Positions 35,385 through 44,152 of a stretch of 64,000 bases of DNA are shown in pieces. The position numbers were made by a program, and so were the translations under genes. The notes under the pieces are model-generated. The model was not told where the DNA came from, searched no databases, and worked only from the letters and a program-made list of their open reading frames with translations. Source of the DNA: MWDV01 sp002070715 (GTDB taxonomy: Bacteria > Verrucomicrobiota > Verrucomicrobiia > Limisphaerales > MWDV01); NCBI GenBank assembly GCA_035411585.1, contig DAONTI010000016.1, forward strand, positions 34,865 to 98,864. Reading direction: 5' to 3'. Within the stretch, counting starts at the first letter, position 1. Every line of letters begins with the position of its first letter.

Positions 35385-35981
35385 TCACACGTCTTTCAAA
35401 TACAAATCCCGGTTGCGCCAGAGATACATCGCGCCGCTGGAAACCGTCAGCCCCACCGCCACCCAGAGCGCCACGCGGGCAAACCACGGCAGCCAGGGCA
35501 GAAAAATGGCCTGCAGCCACTCCGGCCATTCCCCGCGCGCAGCCAAGGCCAGCAAGGCAATGAGGGCCACGATTTGCGATACGGTTTTGTGTTTGCCATA
35601 CCGTTCGGCGGCCAGCACGACGTTTTGCGCGGCGGCCAGCAAGCGCAAGCCGGTGATGGTCAGCTCGCGCGTCACCACCAAGATCGCCATCCAAGCCTGT
35701 ACCTGCACCTCGGCAGCGGGCCCGATCCGGCCGTGTTCCACGAGGGCAATGAACACCGTGCAGATCAACACCTTGTCCGCCAGCGGGTCCATGAGGATGC
35801 CGAAGTTGGTGATCAACCGGCGCGCCCGGGCAATGCGGCCATCCAAGTAATCCGTCAGGCCGGCGACAATGAAGAACACCAACGCGGCGGTCCGGCCGCC
35901 GGGAATAGGGCCGAGCAACGCCACCAACAACAGCGCCGTCAACACGAAACGGGAAACGGTCAATTTGTTCGGCAGGTTCAT
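35385..35981 (-). CDS. pgsA: CDP-diacylglycerol-glycerol-3-phosphate 3-phosphatidyltransferase
   Basis: Inner-membrane enzyme making phosphatidylglycerol phosphate, 198 residues with about five or six hydrophobic helices. The CDP-alcohol phosphotransferase signature D-G-x2-A-R-x8-G-x3-D-x3-D is intact in DGRIARARRLITNFGILMDP followed by LADK. MNLPNKLTVSRF at the N-terminus is the standard opening, so ATG 35981 is used although the frame is open to 36041. It follows rimO by about 85 bases on the same strand and ends four bases from the RodZ-like gene on the other strand. Confidence 0.93.
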   Translation of the reverse strand: MNLPNKLTVSRFVLTALLLVALLGPIPGGRTAALVFFIVAGLTDYLDGRIARARRLITNFGILMDPLADKVLICTVFIALVEHGRIGPAAEVQVQAWMAILVVTRELTITGLRLLAAAQNVVLAAERYGKHKTVSQIVALIALLALAARGEWPEWLQAIFLPWLPWFARVALWVAVGLTVSSGAMYLWRNRDLYLKDV

Positions 35982-36065
35982 TGTCGGCCAAAAATTGAAG
36001 GACAGAGGCGGGAAGTTGCAAGTTCCAAAACCATTTTCCACGCCGGCAACCGCCCGCCGCCCCGC

Positions 36066-37703
36066 TCACGCCGCCGGTTCGGCGATCAAATCGTAATCCG
36101 TGTGCCCGATCACGCGAACGCGGACAAACTCCCCGACAGGCAGCCGGCCGCGCACAAACACCCGTCCGTCAATATCCGGTGCGTCGGCTTCGCCGCGGGC
36201 GACGGTGTAGCGTTGCGACGCTCGCAAGGGCGGCGGCCCGCCCGTCGAACGCAGCAGTCCGTGTTCCCAGGAATGGATGCGGGCGGCGGCGAGTTGCCGG
36301 GCGTTGGCCTCGCCTTCGGTCAGCACGACGAGGGTTTGGCCGACAAACGACGCGGAAACCGCGGTGGCCACCTTTTGTTGAACCGCCATGGCCTGGTCCC
36401 GGCGGCGGCGTTTGACCGCGTCCGGCACCTGGCCCGCCATCGCCCCGGCGCGCGTGCCTTCTTCCCGGGAGTAGGTGAACACCCCCAACCGCTCAAATCG
36501 GGTCTCGCGAATGAACGTCAGCAGATCATGGAAGCACGCCTCGGTTTCTCCCGGGAAACCCACAATGAACGTGGTCCGCAAGGTAATGCCCGGGACGCCC
36601 GCGCGGATGCGCCGCAACAGGTCCACGATGTATTCCCGCGAGGTTTCGCGCCGCATCCGCTCCAGCACATTATCGTGGATGTGTTGCAACGGGATGTCCA
36701 CGTAACGCGCGACTTTGCGGCAGGCGGCGAGGGTGGCAATCAATTCATCCGTCCAATGCGCCGGATGGGTGTAGAGGATCCGGATCCAAAATTCGCCGGG
36801 CAACGCGTTCAACCGTCGCAGCAACGCGCTCAAGGTCGGGCCGTCGGCGGGCAGCGCCTTCACCGCCGCGCCAAACCGGGCGGGGGAAGCGATCGCGCGG
36901 GAATGATTGGCGCGCAGGTCCAAGCCATAATAGGTCGAATCCTGGGAGATCAGGTTGAGTTCCTTCACGCCGTTGGCCAACAAGGTTTGCGCCTCGCGAA
37001 CAATGTCCGCCAGAGGACGGCTGCGGTGGCTCCCGCGCATCCGCGGGATGACGCAAAAGCTGCAGGGATGATTGCAGCCCTCGGCGATTTTGACATAAGC
37101 AAAATGCCGGGGCGTCAGTTGGAAGCGCGGCGTGGCGTAGTCGGGGATGTAGGTCGGACGGGCGTGGACGTCCAGCAACGGCGTCGGCGGCGGCGCCACG
37201 CGGGCGGGCGGACGTTGTTGATCCAACCGCGCCAAGTCAGCCGTGATGCGTTTGGCAGCAGACCGGGACGCGGATTTTCCTGGGGCGGCGGCTTCGACCG
37301 GGCGGATTTTTTCGGCCCGCCGCGCCAGCGCCTGCCGCACGATGGCCGGCACCTGGGCCACTTGATCAATGCCCATGAAGGCGTCCACTTCGGGCAGCAA
37401 GGCGGGGAGCTCCTTGCGGAAACGCTGGGATAAACAACCGGCGACAATCAGCGCCTGGCCGCGCCGATGCGCTTCGCGCACCTCGGCGGATTCCAAAATG
37501 GTGTCCACACTCTCCTCCTGCGCGGCGTCAATGAACGAGCAGGTGTTGACGATGAGGGCGTCCGCCTGGGCGGGGTCATTGATGATTTCAAAGCCGTCCT
37601 GCAACAACGCGCCCAGCATGATCTCGGCGTCCACAAGATTCTTGGCGCACCCGAGGGAGATCAGACCCACGCGGACGGGAGAGGGTGGAGGAGCGGGCTT
37701 CAT
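36066..37703 (-). CDS. rimO: Ribosomal protein S12 methylthiotransferase
   Basis: Radical SAM enzyme that methylthiolates an aspartate of ribosomal protein S12. The N-terminal UPF0004 domain has its cluster cysteines in SLGCAKNLVD, NTCSFID and AGCLSQR. The radical SAM triad is in EGCNHPCSFCVIPRMRG. A C-terminal TRAM domain ends the protein (VFVRGRLPVGEFVRVRVIGHTDYDL). At 545 residues it is about 100 longer than typical. A basic Pro/Ala-rich linker (about 130-185) sits between the first two domains and another insertion follows QDSTYYGLDL (about 25 residues). It lies in a run with pgsA downstream and the membrane-anchored unknown protein upstream. Confidence 0.93.
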   Translation of the reverse strand: MKPAPPPSPVRVGLISLGCAKNLVDAEIMLGALLQDGFEIINDPAQADALIVNTCSFIDAAQEESVDTILESAEVREAHRRGQALIVAGCLSQRFRKELPALLPEVDAFMGIDQVAQVPAIVRQALARRAEKIRPVEAAAPGKSASRSAAKRITADLARLDQQRPPARVAPPPTPLLDVHARPTYIPDYATPRFQLTPRHFAYVKIAEGCNHPCSFCVIPRMRGSHRSRPLADIVREAQTLLANGVKELNLISQDSTYYGLDLRANHSRAIASPARFGAAVKALPADGPTLSALLRRLNALPGEFWIRILYTHPAHWTDELIATLAACRKVARYVDIPLQHIHDNVLERMRRETSREYIVDLLRRIRAGVPGITLRTTFIVGFPGETEACFHDLLTFIRETRFERLGVFTYSREEGTRAGAMAGQVPDAVKRRRRDQAMAVQQKVATAVSASFVGQTLVVLTEGEANARQLAAARIHSWEHGLLRSTGGPPPLRASQRYTVARGEADAPDIDGRVFVRGRLPVGEFVRVRVIGHTDYDLIAEPAA

Positions 37704-37719
37704 CCGGCGGCGGCGCGGC

Positions 37720-39228
37720 TCACGGGGCGGGCACGGCGGCCGACGCGGGCGGGGCGTTCGTGGCTGCGGGCGCGGGTGCGGTTTCCGGCGGCAAATTCAA
37801 TTTGGTGCGCAGCAGATCGCGGTACGGTTTGGGCAATCCCGCTTCCGTATCCAGCAGACGCCCCAACACCTCCTGGCGGATTTCCCGGAACGGGGCCAGG
37901 CCGATGGCCATTTCGCGTCCCTTGATTTTGTCCATGTAACGGTTGTAAACCTGCTCGGCTAGGTTGCGCTGGCCCAGCGATTGTTCATCCTCGTCCATGA
38001 TCAAAAAGTGGAAGGACCGTTCCAACATGCCTTCCACCGTTTGTTTGATCCGGTTGCGGTCGGTCTCGCCCACGTCCCCCGCCACCCGGCCGATGCAATA
38101 CTCGGCGAGCGTCAGGTTGCGCGGGAACGAATTGGTCTGGCCATCCAGGATGATTTTATCGGGATAATGATCGGACAGGTAACGATACCACTGGGCCGCC
38201 TCCCGCTCGCGGGCGTGGGTGAAGAGAAAATAGACCGCGTCCCGGAGGAAGTTGCGGTGGCCGGTCTTGATGTGCTCCCGGTTTTTTTCATCCTCCTCCA
38301 TGGCCTGCTCGTAGGCGGCGTTGACCTTGGGAATCAAGGCGAGGTTGGGACCGAATTCAAAGCGGCGCCCCACCAGATCGGGCACAAGCCGGCCGCGGTG
38401 GAAGGCGAGTTGCATGGATTGATAAATGACGCGCCGCAACTTGATGAGGTCATCCGGATCAATCCGGCGCTCGTTGAGGTGGGCCATTTCCAAACCGCGC
38501 GCGGCCCAGTAGATGGCGTGGGCCTCGGGCAGCCGCCATTCCAGCGGCCCGTACCGGTCATCCACCTCTTTCACGAAGACCGGGTCCATTTTATACACGT
38601 TGGTGAGCAGGTTGAGCCGCTCGAAATCCGTGGACGTTTGCGGATGCAGGAACGCGTCGAAATCGGGCCGGCGGTCGCCAAATACCCGGGTCATCTCGGC
38701 CGCCCACTGCTGCTTGTAGTGCATGTTGGCGTCATCGAGATTGTGGCCCATCTTGTGTTGAAAGAACCAACCCAGCTCGCGGTAAAGCAGGGGCTCGTAG
38801 GGGTTGTAGTGCAGGCCCTCGTCGCGCAGCAGCGTGATGCCGCGTTCAACCCAGCGCCAGCGGTCCTCGGCGTCCTTGAACTTGACCGAGATGTTGTAGG
38901 CCATGTTCCAAGCCTGGAAAAGCCAGACCTGCGGGAAGTAGGGTTCCAGCTTGGTAATCCAGTCGGCCAGTTGGGCCATCTCAAAAAATTTGTCCTCCTC
39001 CTGCAGTTCGTTGGCGCGCATCCAGAGCGCGTTCGAGATCAAACCGCGAAAGCCGCCCAGGGCCACCGTGGTAAACGCCAGCACGGGCGGCGCGTTTTCC
39101 AACGGCGTCACCCGCGTCAATCCCAGCCGGTCGCGGTCCTGGTTCAACGCGCGTTGCACCGGCACCAGACCGGCCAGCAATCCGGCGGCCAGCAGGAGCA
39201 GCACACTTTTTTTCAAGCGCGGATTCAT
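37720..39228 (-). CDS. Membrane-anchored protein of unknown function, coupled to an ABC exporter
   Basis: A 502-residue protein I cannot assign. It has one N-terminal membrane helix (about 8-24, SVLLLLAAGLLAGLVPV) and then a mostly helical, tryptophan- and tyrosine-rich region (FRGLISNALWMRANELQEED, LADWITKLEPYFPQVWLFQA, WRWVERGITLLRD) that looks like divergent TPR-type helical pairs. The C-terminus is Ala/Pro-rich. Its ATG overlaps the stop of the upstream ABC permease by four bases (ATGA), so the two are translationally coupled, and an ABC ATPase precedes them. It is probably an extracytoplasmic partner of that transporter. The frame is open to 39345, but MNPRLKKSVLL gives the natural membrane anchor start. 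Confidence 0.7.
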   Translation of the reverse strand: MNPRLKKSVLLLLAAGLLAGLVPVQRALNQDRDRLGLTRVTPLENAPPVLAFTTVALGGFRGLISNALWMRANELQEEDKFFEMAQLADWITKLEPYFPQVWLFQAWNMAYNISVKFKDAEDRWRWVERGITLLRDEGLHYNPYEPLLYRELGWFFQHKMGHNLDDANMHYKQQWAAEMTRVFGDRRPDFDAFLHPQTSTDFERLNLLTNVYKMDPVFVKEVDDRYGPLEWRLPEAHAIYWAARGLEMAHLNERRIDPDDLIKLRRVIYQSMQLAFHRGRLVPDLVGRRFEFGPNLALIPKVNAAYEQAMEEDEKNREHIKTGHRNFLRDAVYFLFTHAREREAAQWYRYLSDHYPDKIILDGQTNSFPRNLTLAEYCIGRVAGDVGETDRNRIKQTVEGMLERSFHFLIMDEDEQSLGQRNLAEQVYNRYMDKIKGREMAIGLAPFREIRQEVLGRLLDTEAGLPKPYRDLLRTKLNLPPETAPAPAATNAPPASAAVPAP

Positions 39229-40610
39229 TGCGTGCCCTGGGCGGTGGCGAGTTCCCGCCGGTGAAAAACGGCGATGCCGAAGGCCGCAAACAATCCGCCG
39301 AGCAACCCCACAATTTGCAGCACCGCCCGCGTCAATTCGCTCCAACTGATGCTGCGCCCCGAACTCAGCGCGTCAATCGGGGAAAAGTCCCGCGCCAGAT
39401 TGATGATCCACAACAACCCGCGGAACACCTGGACGAAAACCGGGTCGAGAAAAGAGCCGCTCGGCGCGCCCGTTTCATGGTCCACCCCCATCCAGGTGCC
39501 TTCCGCCACCACACTGGCCAACGTGCCGCTGGATAACGCGATGGTCAGCAGGGCCAGCGAGAAAAACGCGGCCACCGGGAAGGAGAGAAAACTGGCGGCC
39601 GCCAACCCGATCGCGGCCAGCAACACCATCCAACAAAACACGATCCCCAGCCCGCGCGCAAAATTCAGGGCGAATCCCCCCTCGCGATACAAGACCTCGA
39701 TGCCATCCTCCAGCGGAAACAACAGGGCGGTGTCATTGACATTCAAAAACACGATCATCAAACCGCCGTCCTCGTCCACCAGATCCGCCGGGACTTGAAA
39801 TTCATGGAACGTGTCCGGCGCCAGGCTCATGGGTTCGCTGCGCCAGAGACGGGGCGATTCCTGATCGCCGACTTCCCAGATGCCGGTGAACGTCCCGGAG
39901 GGCGTCACGGCGGCGGCGTTGAATTTGACGCGCAGATGCAACGGTTTGCCCTTGATGAAATGCCGTTGGAAGCCCAGGTCCACCCGCCAGACCCGCAGGA
40001 ACCCGGGCGGCACAATTTGCGCCTCGGCCTTGACCTGCTCGAAAATCTGGCGTTGCACCTCGGCCAGGTCCGCCCCGGACACGCGGGATTCCGCCAGCCG
40101 CGCCTGCAGGCGTTGCTGGGTTTCGGCGGCGATGTCCGAGGCGCGATTATCCGGTCGGGCCGAACCGCGCGCCACCAAAACTTCATTGCGCAAAATGGTT
40201 TGTTGATCCGGCGGCAGATGCGTCGCCCGCCAGAGCAGCAAGGCATAAACGCTGCCGCCGGCGATGCCCAGCAACGCGGCGTTCAGCGACACCAGACCCA
40301 GCCATTTGCCGAGCCAGATCTGCCAGCGCGCCACCGGCTTCACCGCCACCACCTGCATCTGACATTCCTCGATGTCCCGCGCGAGCGTGCCGCAGGCCAG
40401 CCAGAGTGTGCAGAGGCCCAATAGCGCGGTGATGACGCTCAACGTGTAGGTCAACAGAATTTGCGCGAATCCACGCGCCGTTCCATCATCTTTGATCAGC
40501 AGCGGCAACCCGACCACCGAAGCCAGCAACAGTCCGGTCAACACCCAGAACAACCGGAAGCGAAAGGCCGCTTTCCAAGTCAGCAAGGTGATGGCGAATA
40601 AGCGTTGCAT
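39225..40610 (-). CDS. ABC-2-type transporter permease
   Basis: A 461-residue inner-membrane protein. Helices lie near the N-terminus (about 15-40, 55-75, 100-125) and the C-terminus (about 330-455). Between them is a large extracytoplasmic domain (about 130-325) containing a beta-rich part (FIKGKPLHLRVKFNAAAV, FTGIWEVGDQESPRLW). This resembles ABC-2 permeases with a long first periplasmic loop, seen in gliding- or export-related transporters. The ATP-binding subunit gene lies 93 bases upstream, and the unknown protein overlaps by four bases downstream. The cargo is unknown. The direction is presumably export, since no binding protein gene is present. Confidence 0.82.
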   Translation of the reverse strand: MQRLFAITLLTWKAAFRFRLFWVLTGLLLASVVGLPLLIKDDGTARGFAQILLTYTLSVITALLGLCTLWLACGTLARDIEECQMQVVAVKPVARWQIWLGKWLGLVSLNAALLGIAGGSVYALLLWRATHLPPDQQTILRNEVLVARGSARPDNRASDIAAETQQRLQARLAESRVSGADLAEVQRQIFEQVKAEAQIVPPGFLRVWRVDLGFQRHFIKGKPLHLRVKFNAAAVTPSGTFTGIWEVGDQESPRLWRSEPMSLAPDTFHEFQVPADLVDEDGGLMIVFLNVNDTALLFPLEDGIEVLYREGGFALNFARGLGIVFCWMVLLAAIGLAAASFLSFPVAAFFSLALLTIALSSGTLASVVAEGTWMGVDHETGAPSGSFLDPVFVQVFRGLLWIINLARDFSPIDALSSGRSISWSELTRAVLQIVGLLGGLFAAFGIAVFHRRELATAQGTQ

Positions 40611-40703
40611 CAGCGTGAAAACCCGCGGGGCCGTCAGCGACGATTTCCGGTTTCAGACGGGAGGACTGGCGGGGTCGAGGTCATGCAGATTCAGAAGCTC
40701 GTT

Positions 40704-41915
40704 TCACGATTTGGGTTTCCCCAGCAGCGACGACAATTTTTCATCCGCCTGGCTCAGATCGGTTGCGGGTGATGGCGCGGCGGACGGCGGCGGGGTTGTC
40801 GGTGCGCCGGGTTCGGCCTTGGTAAGAGCGGCCAGCTTCTTTTCGTCCACGGCGGGGACGGCCTCCGCAGGGACCGCTGGCGCCGGCGCGGCAGCTTGCG
40901 GCAAGGTCAGGCGTTCCAGAACTTTTTCCGTCGCGGGTTTCTCTTCCGCGTCGCCGCGGAGATAAGCGGCCACGCGCGCGCCGGATTGCGCGCCGCTGGT
41001 TTGCGCCGCCGCCTGCCGGGCCTTCTCCACCACATCCAGAAAATAACTCTCCAAGTTCTGCGTGGGATTATCCACGCGCACTTCCCCGGTGGTGATGTCT
41101 TGGCGGATGATTTCCAGGACCCGTTCCATGGTTTCCCGCGGCAGGACCGGCGTGGTGATGCGCAGGGTGTCCGGCGTGGCCAGCAATTCCTTGAGCGTGC
41201 CGAGAGCCTGTACCCGGCCGCCGTAAAGAATCAACACCCGGTCACACACATCCTCCACGTCCGACAACAGATGGCTGCTCAGGATGACCGTCTTGCCCCG
41301 GCGGGCGAGCGCCACGATGAGGTCTTTGATTTCCCGGCACCCGATGGGATCCAGTCCGGAGGTGGGTTCGTCCAAGATGACGAGGTCGGGGTCGTTGATG
41401 AGCGCCTGGGCCAGGCCAATCCGGCGTTGCATCCCCTTGGAAAACTCACCCACCGCGCGCGAACGCGTCTGGCTGAGACCGACCATTTCCAATAATTGTT
41501 CCGCGCGCTGATTGCGCTCGGATTTGTCGAGATGAAACAGGTTGCCAAAGAAATCCAGTGTTTCGCGCGAGTTGAGATAGCGGTAGAGATACGATTCCTC
41601 GGGCAGATAGCCAATGCGCGCCTTGGTTTGCACGTGTCGCGGCGAACGCCCGAAGACTTCGAGGTGGCCCTTGGTTGGATACAGCAGGCCGAGCAACAGT
41701 TTGACGGTGGTGGATTTCCCCGAGCCGTTGGGCCCGAGCAAACCGAACACCTCGCCCCGCCGCACATCGAAATCCACGTCGTCCACGGCGCGGGCCTTGG
41801 GCCGGTTCCAGAAATCCTTGAAGACCTTGGTGAGGCCGCGCACGGCAACGACGATTTCGCCGTTGGTCGGAGCGGCCGTCATGTCGGATTGACGGATGGT
41901 CGGTGTCACTGTCAT
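40704..41915 (-). CDS. ABC transporter ATP-binding protein with Ala/Pro-rich tail
   Basis: A cytoplasmic ATPase subunit of 403 residues. It has Walker A GPNGSGKST, signature FSKGMQRR and Walker B LVILDEPTSGLD, and a C-terminal regulatory part (about 235-300) as in NatA/CcmA-type exporters. After residue 310 comes an unusual tail of about 95 residues rich in Ala, Pro, Lys and Glu (AAAPAPAVPAEAVPAVDEKK, LSQADEKLSSLLGKPKS). The tail is low-complexity and may bind a partner. It pairs with the ABC-2 permease downstream. An in-frame ATG 11 residues later is an alternative start. It is 164 bases downstream of the metal ATPase gene, so a separate promoter is possible. Confidence 0.9.
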   Translation of the reverse strand: MTVTPTIRQSDMTAAPTNGEIVVAVRGLTKVFKDFWNRPKARAVDDVDFDVRRGEVFGLLGPNGSGKSTTVKLLLGLLYPTKGHLEVFGRSPRHVQTKARIGYLPEESYLYRYLNSRETLDFFGNLFHLDKSERNQRAEQLLEMVGLSQTRSRAVGEFSKGMQRRIGLAQALINDPDLVILDEPTSGLDPIGCREIKDLIVALARRGKTVILSSHLLSDVEDVCDRVLILYGGRVQALGTLKELLATPDTLRITTPVLPRETMERVLEIIRQDITTGEVRVDNPTQNLESYFLDVVEKARQAAAQTSGAQSGARVAAYLRGDAEEKPATEKVLERLTLPQAAAPAPAVPAEAVPAVDEKKLAALTKAEPGAPTTPPPSAAPSPATDLSQADEKLSSLLGKPKS

Positions 41916-42079
41916 AGCCTGCGCATGGTCGGGCGGGTCGGCCGCCCGGGTCTCTGAAAGATGGCGGTGAAATCCGGTTTGTTCATGGTCTGTTCATCAT
42001 GGCCAGCCTGACGTGGTTACAGATGGCAACGGAAAGGTGGTTGTCAGCCGCATCCACACCATCCGCATCACTCCGCACT

Positions 42080-44107
42080 TCACGCGGGCCGGGGCATGAG
42101 CTGCCCCGTCGCGGTTGACTGCGGCGCCGCGCCGCCCCCCGCCGCTCCGGCGCCCGCCGGTTCGGGTTGGTAATGTTCCAATTCCTCGCCTTTACGCACC
42201 AATCGCGCGCTGTTGAAAATCACGATCAACGAGCCCGCGTTGTGCAGGATGGCTGCCACAATGGGGTTCAAATACCCAAACGCCGCTGCGCTCAATCCGC
42301 CTAGGATAAAGGCCACACCGAACAGGAAGTTCTGGTTGATGACCGCCCGGGTGCCGCGCGAGAGATTGACCAGGAACGGCAGCCGCCGCAGGTCGTTGTT
42401 CATCAGCGCAATCGTCGCGCTGTGGATGGCGACTTCGCTGCCCGCCGCGCCCATGGCGATGCCAATGTCGCCCGCGGCCAGCGCGGGGGCGTCGTTGACG
42501 CCGTCGCCGACCACCGCGACTTTGTAACCCTTGGCTTTCATGGCGCGGACGAAGTCCACCTTGTTCTGAGGCAGACATTCGCCTTTTGCCTCTTCGCAAC
42601 CGATTTCCGCCGCCACACGCGTGGCCACCGGCTGGCGGTCGCCCGAAACCATGGCGATCCGGCGCACCCCGGCGGTTTTCAATTCCGCCAGTGATTCCCG
42701 CGCTTCGGCGCGCGTGGCGTCCTGCAACCCCACCCAGCCGATGCATTTTCCGTCGCGCGCCACAAAGATCAGACTCCAACCTTCGGTTTCGTTCAGGTCC
42801 ACAAATTTTTCGAACCCGCTGTCCACGCCCTGGTCCTTGAGCCATTGGGCGCGGCCCACGAAGACCTTGGCCCCGCCCACTTCGGCGGACACGCCGCGGC
42901 CGGCGGTTTCGCTGAAATGTTGCGGCTCGAGGAGCGGCACGCCCGCTTCGGCGGCGATTTGAGCGAGCGCCTTGGCGGTGGGATGATTGCTGTATTTCTC
43001 GGCGCTGGCCGCCACCCGCAGCAGTTCGGCGGGTTTGACCTCGCCAATCGGGGCCAGCCGGCTGACCACCAGTTCGCCGGTGGTCAGGGTGCCCGTTTTG
43101 TCAAAGATGAAAGCGTTGATCTTCGCGGCGAGTTCAATGTCGGCGACGTTTTTGATCAAGATGCCGAGGCGCGCGGCGGCGGAGAGCGCGGCGACCATGG
43201 CGGTGGGCGTGGCGAGGATGAATGCGCACGGACAGGCGACGACAAAGACCGCAATCACCCGGTTCAAATCCCGGGTGAAGGCCCAGACCAAGGCGCCAAT
43301 GACCAACACCAACGGGGTGTAAAATCCCATGTATTGGTCCACAATTTTCATGAGCGGAAGCTTGGTTTTTTCGGCGGCCAGGATCAGCTCCCGCACGCGG
43401 CCGAGCGTGGTGTCTGTGCCGGCGCGGCTGACCTTGATTTCCAGCACGCCGGTCAGATTTTGTGTTCCAGCAAACACTTCGTCCCCGGGCTTTTTATCCA
43501 CGGGCAAAGACTCGCCGGTGATGGTGGCTTGATTGAAGGACCCCTGGCCGCTGACGATGACGCCGTCCGCCGCGACATTGTCCCCCGGGCGCACGCGGAT
43601 GACATCCCCGACGGTCAGATGGCTGGCGGGCACTTCCTCTTCGGTTTGATTCGCCAGGATCCGGCGCGCCTTGGTGGGCGTGAGTTTGATCAGCGATTCG
43701 ATGGACGCCCGCGCCCCTTCCGCCGTGCGGGTTTCGATGATTTCCCCCATGAGCATGAAGAAGGCGACCACCCCGGCGGTTTTGTAATCGCCGGAGGCAA
43801 ACGCGGCAAGCACCGCGATGGCGACCAGTTCGTTGATGCTCAACTGTCCCGTCCGCAAATCGCGGATCGCCGTCATGATGATCGGATACCCGAGAATGAT
43901 GGCGCCAATCATGCCGCTGGCGTCGGCGATGGATTGGCTTTGCGGGAACAGCCAGTCCACGACAAAGGCGTTGATGACAAACACGACCCCGATGAGTGTC
44001 TGCCAGAGGCGGACGGGCGCGTGTTCATGGCCGCACGCGCAACCGGGACCATGTTCATGGTCGGCAGGTGACTCGTGCTGACGACTGAGGAGTGAGGTGA
44101 CTTGCAT
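42080..44107 (-). CDS. P1B-type heavy-metal ATPase
   Basis: A 675-residue inner-membrane pump that exports a transition metal ion using ATP. Motifs are TGES (197-200), CPC (292-294) in VACPCAFILATPTAM, DKTGT with the phosphorylated Asp336, the HP pair in SNHPTAKAL, and GDGVNDAPALA. There is no N-terminal HMA domain; instead a short His/Cys-rich tail is present (HEHGPGCACGHEHAP). In the last helix HNAGSLIVIFNSARLV has Asn where zinc/cadmium pumps have Asp, and it lacks the Met-Ser pair of copper pumps, so I leave the metal open. It follows the second HflK gene by 45 bases in the SPFH cluster. Confidence 0.9.
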   Translation of the reverse strand: MQVTSLLSRQHESPADHEHGPGCACGHEHAPVRLWQTLIGVVFVINAFVVDWLFPQSQSIADASGMIGAIILGYPIIMTAIRDLRTGQLSINELVAIAVLAAFASGDYKTAGVVAFFMLMGEIIETRTAEGARASIESLIKLTPTKARRILANQTEEEVPASHLTVGDVIRVRPGDNVAADGVIVSGQGSFNQATITGESLPVDKKPGDEVFAGTQNLTGVLEIKVSRAGTDTTLGRVRELILAAEKTKLPLMKIVDQYMGFYTPLVLVIGALVWAFTRDLNRVIAVFVVACPCAFILATPTAMVAALSAAARLGILIKNVADIELAAKINAFIFDKTGTLTTGELVVSRLAPIGEVKPAELLRVAASAEKYSNHPTAKALAQIAAEAGVPLLEPQHFSETAGRGVSAEVGGAKVFVGRAQWLKDQGVDSGFEKFVDLNETEGWSLIFVARDGKCIGWVGLQDATRAEARESLAELKTAGVRRIAMVSGDRQPVATRVAAEIGCEEAKGECLPQNKVDFVRAMKAKGYKVAVVGDGVNDAPALAAGDIGIAMGAAGSEVAIHSATIALMNNDLRRLPFLVNLSRGTRAVINQNFLFGVAFILGGLSAAAFGYLNPIVAAILHNAGSLIVIFNSARLVRKGEELEHYQPEPAGAGAAGGGAAPQSTATGQLMPRPA

Positions 44108-44152
44108 GGGAACGGCGTAAATCGTGGTTGGCTTTAATCAGACACCGGGCGA

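Noticed and set aside
43258..43275. A GGTTCAAATCC string resembling the T-loop of a tRNA
   Set aside because: It lies inside the P1B ATPase coding sequence, and no cloverleaf can be drawn around it.
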